DNA from: Luidia sarsii
Taxonomy: Eukaryota; Echinodermata; Asteroidea; Paxillosida; Luidiidae
DNA: 64,000 nucleotides
Direction of reading: 5' to 3'
NCBI GenBank assembly: GCA_949987565.1
Contig: OX465104.1
Location: 7,574,805 to 7,638,804, forward strand
This document shows, piece after piece, positions 50,201 to 59,500 of this stretch; position 1 is the first letter of the stretch, and every line of letters starts with the position of its first letter. The notes below the pieces were generated by a model. It was not told the origin of the DNA. It saw only the letters and a list, made by a program, of their open reading frames with translations, and made no database searches. A program made the translations under genes and the position numbers.

Positions 50201-50341
50201 CAAGTGGATATTTTTTGGAGTCATTCGTTTTCAATAAAAATGGGAAAACCTACCCATGAATGTAGCCCATGATCTCAACCCTGGGCTCCTGCCAAGATGC
50301 AATTTCGAATCAGAACGGCACAGAACTTTCATATACACCAT
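47066..50341 (-). CDS. CYBC1: CYBC1/EROS, cytochrome b-245 chaperone 1, complete 5-exon gene
   Basis: Minus-strand coding exons are 50341-50254, 49537-49422, 48937-48844, 47968-47824 and 47204-47066. They total 582 nt, phases agree, introns are GT/AG, and the product is 193 aa (human protein about 187). The start is supported by an in-frame TAA about 57 nt upstream. The N-terminus has the family signature SKLHLGRSPGLRSW, then two membrane helices (about residues 25-41 and 46-62), then LDDWEEFVIDKE, matching LEDWEEAIFDK of the human protein. The rest is cytosolic, with IRFFGRGFYVALHMNNG (family form VRYFGKGYMVVLRL) and a serine/acidic tail (residues about 182-193) like human SQSSDSEAG. EROS is an ER membrane chaperone that stabilises the NOX2/p22phox complex needed for the phagocyte oxidative burst. 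It starts 171 bp from F8A in the opposite direction. A MITE lies against the exon 4 donor. Confidence 0.94.
47345..47515. repeat. GACGTTTCGATCC element in CYBC1 intron 4
   Basis: 'gtttcgaccctagctggacc' and 'ggaaggtccttctaggatca' form a short snapback. Confidence 0.5.
47520..47808 (-). mobile_element. TTAA MITE, copy 2 (truncated)
   Basis: Reverse orientation relative to copy 1, lacking one end. The surviving end reads AATGGTGTGTAGGGGCTTCA and stops about 15 bp from the CYBC1 exon 4 donor. Confidence 0.7.
47824..47968 (-). CDS. CYBC1: CYBC1 exon 4
   Basis: Encodes VCSVEVEQDDIRFFGRGFYV and onward to CTLGNS. The acceptor chosen is CGATGCAG. An alternative 20 bp downstream, cutting before TCTGCAG, is not in the same phase and would not keep the frame unless the start shifts further. 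The donor GTAAGC sits about 15 bp from the end of a MITE. Confidence 0.88.
48311..48685 (-). mobile_element. TTAA MITE, copy 3
   Basis: Full length, with both terminal repeats and flanking TTAA. It lies in CYBC1 intron 3. Confidence 0.8.
48844..48937 (-). CDS. CYBC1: CYBC1 exon 3
   Basis: Encodes EFVIDKEECQIRLERDRLME and eleven more residues, the start of the cytosolic domain, aligned with EAIFDKSTGKVVLKTFSLY of human EROS. Divergence is high in the second half. Confidence 0.88.
48960..49200 (-). mobile_element. tRNA-derived SINE (GATAGCTCAGATGG family)
   Basis: The minus strand carries a tRNA-like head (box A region decayed, anticodon arm CTGGTATGCAAAACCAG, box B GGGTTCAAATC) followed by AGTCAAAGATTTCTTTGCCA. 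It lies in CYBC1 intron 2. Confidence 0.65.
49422..49537 (-). CDS. CYBC1: CYBC1 exon 2
   Basis: Completes membrane helix 1 (GIIALGLGLFVYS), carries helix 2 (LLWKAFWFFCTVFVAIS) and ends at LDDWE. The donor is GTTGGT. Confidence 0.93.
49780..49925. repeat. GACGTTTCGATCC element in CYBC1 intron 1
   Basis: 'aaaaaggtcctgctaggatc' and 'tccttgcaggacctttc' in opposite orientations. Confidence 0.5.
50254..50341 (-). CDS. CYBC1: CYBC1 exon 1 (start codon)
   Basis: Residues 1-29 plus one base. It holds LHLGRSPGLRSW before the first membrane helix. A second in-frame ATG is four codons in; the first fits the family length better. Confidence 0.92.
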
Positions 50342-50384
50342 CTTCGTAAAATCACAATATATGTCAATAACTTCGATTGCGGAA

Positions 50385-50393
50385 CCCGGAAGT
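50385..50393 (+). promoter_or_regulatory. ETS-like site
   Basis: CCCGGAAGT matches the ETS/GABP consensus and sits in the CYBC1/F8A shared promoter. Motif match only. Confidence 0.45.
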
Positions 50394-50466
50394 ATTACAA
50401 CTAACTACATGCACGATGCACTGTACAACTACAAGGAAGCCTTTTGATCTGGCCCGCCGTAAATAA

Positions 50467-50487
50467 ACAGCGCCCTCTACAGTCGAC
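50467..50487 (-). promoter_or_regulatory. CTCF-like site at F8A/CYBC1 promoter
   Basis: The minus strand contains TGTAGAGGGCGCTG, which shares AGAGGGCGCT with the site near 45890. The 5' half of the core is weaker. Confidence 0.35.
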
Positions 50488-50512
50488 ATCTCTGCCGGTC
50501 GGGTCAGCCAAA

Positions 50513-50571
50513 ATGGACAGGGACACGGATTTTCTCGGCAAATATCGCTCTATTTCAAGCAAATTAAAGAA
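50513..50571 (+). CDS. F8A: F8A exon 1 (start codon)
   Basis: Residues 1-20, beginning MDRDTDFLGKYR; the donor is GTGAGT. The last codon is split, with 2 nt in this exon. Confidence 0.93.
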
Positions 50572-53500
50572 GTGAGTACGGTTGAAATGTAATGTTATTA
50601 ACTTGGGTTTAGAAGGGTTTGTTTTGGGGTGGTTTTTTTTTTTGGAGGGGGGGGGGCATCGACAGGGAGGGAGGGGGAATAGATCCCATCATCCCATGAA
50701 CTTGATGAAGTAAATACATTTTGTGCATTCAATGTGAATGTGTTTACCAAATCGCTATCTGACAACTACAATGACATACGGTTCATACCATGGAGGTAGA
50801 AGGAGGGTCATGCTTGTTGTACTATGCTTGTAATGTCTACTGTACTCTACTGCATATATTGGTACATGTACTTGTAATGTACACTAGGCTGACTAGCTAT
50901 CAATGTTTAGCTACAGAGTCACAGTGAATGAATTAGATCTGTAGCCCTTACTCCACGTGAATTGTGATCATGGACATGGAGATATCATATGATGTGATCA
51001 TCATGACCATGACCACTGCAAACAGACACAGTGTCAGTAGCTCTATAATCTATATATATACACCCCCTGTTAGTCCCACTTACTGGAACACTAGGACTAG
51101 GAGCTCATCTGAAACGATTTGTGTGTTGATCTGTCACACTAGCCACTTACTAAGCCGCTAGGACTAGGAGCTCCTCTGAAACGATTTGTGTGATGATCTG
51201 TCACACTAGTGCGACAGATCAACGCACAAATCGTTTCAGAGGAGCTACTACTACTAGTCATAGCGGCCCAGTAAGTGGGACTAACCCCCTGTATATCTCG
51301 AAAGGGGACCTGATGTTTTGATCTTAGCAAATAGTAAATACATGTACTAATGAATGAATAAATGAAAATAATGAATAAATGATCTGTTGTTAATTGAAAA
51401 GAGTTCCATAGAATAGACACCTGACACAGCTATAGTTTTGATGATCGCATAATTTAAACCAATCAACCGAAGTTGAAGATGTGATAGTTTGTTTGAAAGC
51501 CTGAAAGATGCAATCATTTTAAATTTCCTCCTTGGAATCAAAGCATAAACTTCAGGATAATCACTAAATGCCATGCAACCATTTTCTTCTCTCTGTTTAT
51601 TTGTAGACGGTTTCTACGGAAACCAAATGTCGCGGAAGCAAGTGACCAGTTTGGTAAGACCAGGGGTGGATTTCACAAAGCCTTACGATGCACATCGTAA
51701 CTCAAGTTACAATGGATAACCCATTGTATTATAAGTATTGATAGGCACGACCGTACATGGTTTCTGTGCATCGCTCATTGCTTGCGATTGATCATTTAGT
51801 TACGATGAGTTTAGTGAAATCAACTGCTTGTAGCGTGAAGGAGCTAGCTTCAGTTTGACCTCAACAAGAAAAATTGATTATTTTGCTGGCGCAATCGATA
51901 TGGACATGAATTAATTCATCAACAGCTTCCCACAAGTCAGTGATCATCTCACAAAAGTCAAGTTGCTGAATTTACTCTCAAGAGTATCCTGATTACGGAG
52001 AGTCCGTACTGCTTCAGAAGCATTGAATTCCTTGTAGTCCGTTCACTGTAAGAAGAGTAAGAAGAGCTCAAGCATTATTCATGTGGGGATTTTTTTTTTT
52101 TAATGGGGTTTAGACGTAAGGAGCACTAGATATACAAGCTTTCGCCTTCTCAACATAATCTAAGGAGTCCACAAAAAATCTTGGAGGGGACCACTGGTTC
52201 CTGAAGTCGGCCCTCCTAACGTCATCAGTTTGTGACATAAACAAGAGTCGGCCAGTAACCTGAAAATGTCAGGAAGGTATTATTCATAGCACCAGTCTGG
52301 ACTGTGTATTGTTGTTCATGTGGCCACATGGAAATTGGTACCACTCTTTTCATTTCATTTCATTTCACTTATTGTTTCTCAAGGCATCAACAAGAACAAA
52401 CAATGACAACACGATACAAATGCAATGGCAACAGCCTTGACGGACTACCAAATGCGAACTAAATCACAATCAAGTGGCTCTCCAAGTGTTACCATGCGGC
52501 ACCAAAGGATAATCACGACAATCATAAAACAATAATTAAAGGTTACAAAAAGCGAGTAAATAAGAGTGTTCACTAATTGAAAGTGCTAAGGACAATTTCA
52601 AAAAACTGGATATATTGCACTTGAATGTGATAGTTACTGTGAACAGATATTGATACATATTTTTATGGAGGAAATTCAATGGCTTTACCTGGTAGTAGAA
52701 GGTGCTTACGTAGACTATTGTGGAACTTGGATATGTTAAAAAGGAGTTGTTCTCTAACACAAGGAGGTAGACTGTCCCATAATCTAGGACTTGACTGATG
52801 GGCGATAATAACTTATGGGTTGACTGGAGGAAGAGGGGGCATGTCATAGCATTTAATGAGGCTGAGGTGGAGCTCAACTGGGATTGATCGGACTGTAGCC
52901 TTTAGGTATACGATATGCTTTCAGATGTCCATTACAAGCATACAGATTGATGTTAGACCCAAAATTGATGAACCTGATTTTACAATTATGTCTTGCATGG
53001 CTCGCTCAGGTTCACTGATGAAGACGTTAGAAGATCAGGAATGCCCGTCATATGCCGCCATCTGCAGTTTGGCCAAGGCCAGGTGAGGTCAAAGGTCGTA
53101 TGTTCTCATGAAGAGGCCTATCGATTGACCCCTTGTGATTACTCACTGCCCGCAAACTGAGCACATCGCTATCAATACAGAAAATATGATACATGTAGAA
53201 AAAAAACAGGCCTGAGACAATTCCAACTGTCATTCAGCCACAGGGCCACTGCTAGATTCAAACCCTGCTAATAAGATGGCCATCTACTGGCCCCAGACAA
53301 TTAGGAACTGTCATTCAGCCACAGGGCCACTGCTCAATTAAAACCCTGGATTTTTGCTTTTTAATTCACGTGCAACTTGAAAAATTGGCAGAGAAAACTT
53401 TGACTGGACCGGGACTTGAAACTGAGACCTCTGGATTAACGTACCAGTGCTCTTCCATCTGAGCTATCCAGCCCTTAGATGATGGCCTTCCAGTCAGAAG

Positions 53501-56500
53501 CAATTCAACCATTAACTACCGTATAAGTCAATTGCCACTCGCTACTAAGGTCTCCCAGGCGGCTCAGATACGGTGCATTCAAGCTCAGGTCGGCTAGACT
53601 GGGTTACTTACTGAAGCAAGAGTTATCATTTAATTCATCATACACCAAGAAACCACGCTGTACTCATTGATTTGGGATTGTGCGAGCTACAGCAATCGGC
53701 TTCAAGCTACAGCAATCGGCTTTAATCCTCTTTCACTTCTTCAATAGATCTCATTACTATACTGATAACAATATGTACGCGTATATATACATGACATTCA
53801 CACCGTGAACTGAACCAATTGCTTTTGGTGATCGCCAGATAAAAAAAAAAAAAAAACGTCTTGGAAAAGTGGAAACGTATGCACTAACCTATGCAGACCA
53901 CCGCTCTCAGGCTAGCTCAGCAATGTTATGGTACATGTGTAGGTCTTTCAAACAGATTAATTTATGACTGAATAACTGTGTTCATTACAGATTGAATAAA
54001 TAACGTGTTGCGTTTGCTGCTAGCAAGCGTGAAGTGGCGCGATGCTCTGCTAGCAGCGCGTCTTGCTACCTATTCATTGTTCCCACTCTGACCCTCGATC
54101 GTTATCTCATTAACATATCAATGATAACTTCAATGCATTCTAATTCGTTCTGGACTCAACCGAATGCATATTTGTTTCCCTTTCCCTCATCCGCAGGTGT
54201 GAGCACACTCTATCCAACATGCCGGCAGAGGCAGAGGCGTTGGTGAGTGCGGCCCAGCACTTCATGCAGGCGGAGGAGGCCAACTACAGCCTGAAATGCC
54301 CCAGCTTCGAAGAGAACCTGACGGCTGCCATCAACTGCTACAACCATGCCGTCAGGGTAGGCAATTTTTTTTTTATTTTTTGAAGAAAAAAAGCACCAAA
54401 AAATTCAAAATGGCAAAGAAACTTTTTGACTCGAACGGGATTAGAACCCCAGACTTCTGTTTATTTGCATACCAGCGCTCTTACCATTTGAGCTATCCAG
54501 CCCTCGAATGGCGGCCTCCAATTCAATTCAAGAAAATGTATTCCATACTTTTTCCATAGATATTTTCACTAACGACTAACACTGTCACATGAGACTAGTT
54601 GAGCTGTGCATTGGATCATGTGGGTTTTTCCCTTTCCTGTCTGTTTTACACACAGGTCTACATAGAGCTCAAGCAGCCTGCATTAGCTGCCACACTGTCC
54701 CTCCAGCTAGCAGACTCCCTGAAAGTAAGTCAGCGTGACATCGCACGAGGATCATGCAGATCCGGTTCACATTGAGCAGGGCAAGCCCTCAATGAATTGC
54801 ATTCTCCTCCACACAGAATCATATCGTATCTGTGATGCAGTGCGGTACCCACACATCCCCCGTACAGATTCAAATCCACCACACGACTTTGACCAGCTTG
54901 GAGGGTCAAGTGGCTAAGACATCTGAACTAGAGTTGTGGGTTGAAATGGGGCTCATTTACCACAGTTGATGGTTAATTTCAATGGTTAATTTTTGACATT
55001 TCTTGAAAAAAATGTCCTGCTCAAGCCGTGCTGAAATTTAAGGTATCTCGGTACCCATAATGCCATAGATTAATGCACGTGCATGAATATTGGACAAATA
55101 CAATACTAGGCAAGCAGGAGACTCATTTAGAGCCCAGGTATCGTGAATTGAAATTCAGGGGTGCATTTCACAAAGCCTTACGATGCATCGTACCTCAACT
55201 TGCGATTGATAACCCATCGTCACTTTTCATAGGTCATATGGTTTCTGTGCATCTCTCATCACCTTGCGATTGATCGTAAGTTACAATGCGTTTCATGAAA
55301 TCAACCGCAGGTCTCGTAACATTCTTCAGCAACTGTTGCCCAGTCCTTTTTTCCCCCTACACCGAAATTTGACCTCCGACTCCTGACCTCCGATCCCTTC
55401 TAGAAATTGGAGAAACCGGGGGAAGCTATGGGACACTACCAGAGAGCGGCAGACCTACAGTATCAGGTGAGCATTAGAAGACTCCTTGGTAGTGGGTACA
55501 GCATTGGCTGCTTGACAAACAAATACACCAATTGGCTGTTCCAGTCCAATTTTCTCTGCCATTTTCATAAATTCAAACAAAACAAGGCAAAAACTGACTG
55601 GGAACCTTTTTTGAACAAATTGAAAAAGCTGCATCCACTTTGTGCCAATCAGCTCTTCCGGTCCAATTTTCTTTTCCATTTTCATACATTTTTTTTTCAA
55701 ACAAAACAAGGCAAAAAATTACTGGGAATTTTTTTGGAACAAATTTTTGTAAAAAGCTGCATCCACTTTGTGTGATCCCCGAGCTGCTGTATCCAGGTTT
55801 GCAACAATTGGTTGTTTGCATCTGAATGAAAACAGGGGTGTGATCCCTGGAGATATACGGCAGTTAATGGTTGAATTGCTTCTGACTGGCGCTCCCACCC
55901 CGGCAAAGACTAGTTGACTATTAGGGAAGACCACCATCTAAGGGCTGGATAGCTCAGATGGTAGAATGCTGGTACTGTTAACTGAGGTTACGGGTTCACA
56001 TCCGGTGAGATTTCCATAGCTGCTTTCTGCAATACACCGAATGATTTATTCCAACCGTCAGTCTGGGAATGTCAACCACACAATTTATCAGTTTTGACTT
56101 TTGAAACAATTGAAAAGCTTGAAACGCAGGGGACACCTTTGGCTCGTTTTCAGGATAATCTTGTTGGCTTTCATTTTGCCAAATTGAAAGCCAGCATGCA
56201 GTGCTGCTATTTAAATGTCGATAGAGTTGTCTATGCTGTTGAGTATGCCATGACTTACTGCCTAATACAATCTCCAAACTGCCTTGGTTTAACTGAATCT
56301 TGACTTTGACTTCCAGAGTCCTCTGGACTGTCTTCACTCCTTGGCACAAGTTGCGTCCTGCAAGATAGAAACGGGTGAGTAAAAAGTAGTGCAGGCCATC
56401 TTAACACGAGCCCTGACAATTTAAGGGAATTTAAAGTAGATCAAAGATATTGCAAACAGCTTACTGAGTTAAGTGACCCAAAATAGACAAAAAATCCAAA

Positions 56501-59500
56501 AGTTAGATGGCCCGATATTTCATTCAAAGGCAGATTGCCTTTGGATCAAAATGTCAGAATGCCTTTGAGAAATGTCCTGGTACGATCAAAACATCAAATG
56601 CCTTTGAGAAATGTCCTTCTAGGATCAAAACGTCAAATGTCTTTGAGAAAAATCCTGCTAGGATTGAAATGTCTGAATGCTTTTGAGAAGGGTCCTACTA
56701 GGATCAAAACATCAAATGTCTTTGAGAAATGTCCTTCTAGGATCAAAACGTCAAATGTCTTTGAGAAAAGTCCTGCTAGGATTGAAATGTCTGAATGCTT
56801 TTGAGAAGGGTCCTACTAGGATCAAAACGTCAAATGTCTTTGAGAAAGGTCCTGCTAGGATCAGATTGGTGGAATGCCTTTGCGAATGGTCCTACTCAGT
56901 TGAAACCTCGGGCTCTCTAAAGATTTCAAAATCCATTACACAGACACAGCCATGGCATCCTGTGTGTGTGTGTGGTCAGTGTCGGGCTCAGTGGTGAGAG
57001 ATTGTGTGAGCGGCATTCTGTCATGTGACTCTTTGACTCGCGGCGTCAGGTGACTTTGACGGTGCCCTGGGGGTCCTGACAGAGATGGAGTATTTAGCGC
57101 AGGAGCGGGGAACCAGTGGGCAGGGCGCCAGGCCCATCGGTGCCTTCACAGACGTCCTGGCTACCTGCCAAGTCTCCAGAGTCCTGCTTCTAATGCTGCT
57201 ACAGGTGCGTAGTTTGAAAAAATGGAAACAAATTCAAGTAGAAATTGTTGACTACATAATTACAAACTTTGATTGCATTCTGTTCGAAGTGTAGACATAT
57301 TCCTTATACACGTGTAGTTATATTGTAGTTTTGCATTAGTGAGAGTGTGATTTAAAGACAAATTAAAAGTGTTTTGGGTGTTTTTTAAAGTGAAAAATGG
57401 CAGAGGAAACTTTAGTTGGAAAAGGACTTGAACCCAAGACCTCTGGCTTTGTGTGCCAGCTCTCTCACCATCTGAGCTATCCAGTCCTTAGATGGTGTCA
57501 ACTAGTCTTTGTGTGGTGGGGGCACCAGCCTGAAGCATTCAACCATTAACTGCCGTATATCTCCAGGGATCACGCCCTCCCTGTTTCATTCAGATGCAAG
57601 CAACGAGTTGTAAACCTTGGTGCAGCAGTTTCGGGTTCTGAATAAAAACTTCTGAAGGTGCAATTTAACTGATGAAAAGCGGTCCTTAGCATTGCAAACA
57701 TTCACTGATCAGTTACTGAACTGCAATATGCTACAAGACACATTTATTATAAGAAGCACTCATTTAATAGCCAGTTTGAAGTGATCTGTTTTAGGAAACA
57801 TTTCTCTTTTTTTGTTAAAAATTTATCACTTTTTACAAGCTCTTAACAACAAATTTTGGCTTGGAAATGCACATGTATTTCTATTTAGGTTGCTCTGTGA
57901 TTCCTCATTTTCAGCAGAAGTATTCCTAATTTCCTTTAAGGTAGGTTGGCAGCTATGTAAAAGGAATACAGTGGAACGTCGCTATTACGAATATCCCTTG
58001 ATCCGTGAAAATTGTTCGGTATAGCGGTCGTTCATTATAGCAGTTGCGGCCACATATTTTGTACACAAAAATAGGGAGCCAAAGGGCATGTTCGTTATAG
58101 CTGAATGTTCGGTATATCAGCATCCGTTATAGCGACGTTCCACTGTACATGGGTTTGACTGGACTGAACCTTACTGGATTGTGTTTTCCTTTTGTGCACC
58201 AGCCTACCCCACAGCGCATTCGACCAGAGCACGCTCAGACGTTAGAGAGATATGCCTGGGAATCAACAGAGGAGAGTGGGCCAGGTAGTGACGCTAGCAC
58301 TGCAGTGTCTGTGTAGAGGGATCCTCACAGAAAGCTCTGTGACGATCAGCGGCTGTTTAACTAGAAACCCGGGGCTAATTTCAGAGTCACTTTAGCACCA
58401 ATGTTTGCTTTAAAGCCCCTACACAACATGGGTCGAGGTCAAAGAATTGCATCCATACGTTGTCTGATCCAACATATGCATGAAATAGCACACCTGTGAA
58501 AATTTCAGCTCAATCTGCCAACTGAGTCTCAGGAAAATTGTGAAAACCGCTTCATTTGTTTCGCGAAAATGCAGCATTCAACACCGTACTCGGTGAGACG
58601 TAAACGATTTCTTTACTCTTTTCTCCCAAGATACAACATTTTAGGCAGAAATATTTCAGTGCGAGGTTTCTACTATAACCATCTTCAAACTGTATAAGTT
58701 TCATGTAAATCTGTGAACAATTCTGTTTTTTTATCTTACCAATGTTGTGTAGGGGCTTTAACCTGAAATGATTTGACTGATGAAGTTCGACAGTCCAAGT
58801 GTACTTTATGCTAAGCACCTAATAATTTGAACACAAGTCAAATGCACTAAGCATCGTTTCGGATACGTTTGGCAATCTTGTTTTCATTAAGGATTTTTTA
58901 TATTTAAGCAGCTCTATTTGTTTATTAATGAAAATTAACAACCACAAGGCCCACAGCAGGCCACTCATGGCATTCAAGGTGATGGCTAAGAAGGGGGAGG
59001 TCGTGTGGCTGATTCCTGAGTGGTTAAGACATTTTTTCCCCAAAGCAAACAAAGGAAAGGAAAATAATGATAATTTTTCAAGAACAATCTCAAAGGGGAG
59101 CAAAGAAAATTGGACCGGATCAGATCGTTAACCCGCGATCTCCGATAAAAATTGCCTATTTTTCTTTTTATAGCTCTGGAGTGCCTGAGTGAGGAGCTGT
59201 TTCTCCTGATGCAGTCCGTTGTGGTGAGTTTCTGTTAAGATTAAGAGGACTTTTAGATTGTTGACATGGTAAGCAGTATACGACTCAATGGTAAAACTCG
59301 CTGCTCAAGTGGTATAATGTTTGCGGACACGAATCTAGATATTATTGACTGTCTGACTGGACTGACATTTGAGTGACTTTACTGATTGGACTGATCAAAT
59401 GAGTTGGTGACCAACTGAATGAGTGACTTAATGATCTATTGACAGACTCATTGATCTCATAACCGAGTTATTGAGCAACTGAGTCACTGAGTTATTGAGT

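Larger units (their letters stand above)
50342..50512. promoter_or_regulatory. CYBC1/F8A bidirectional promoter
   Basis: 171 bp separate the two divergent start codons, so both 5' UTRs and the core promoters must share this DNA unless upstream non-coding exons exist. No TATA box is evident. An ETS-family consensus, CCCGGAAGT, lies at 50385-50393 and a CTCF-like motif at 50467-50487, both common at ubiquitously active bidirectional promoters. Confidence 0.7.

Noticed and set aside
56525..56925. CRISPR-like array
   Set aside because: Units are contiguous with no unique spacers and the sequence is animal DNA.
56535..56997. Frames with repeated MPLRNVLLGSK
   Set aside because: Translation of the 39-bp tandem array (39 is a multiple of 3, so the frame stays open); lies in F8A intron 7.
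58285..58315. Alternative F8A terminus by read-through of the exon 9 donor
   Set aside because: Would remove the conserved EELFLLMQSVV and EQNHLLHLV blocks encoded by exons 10-12, which join in perfect phase.
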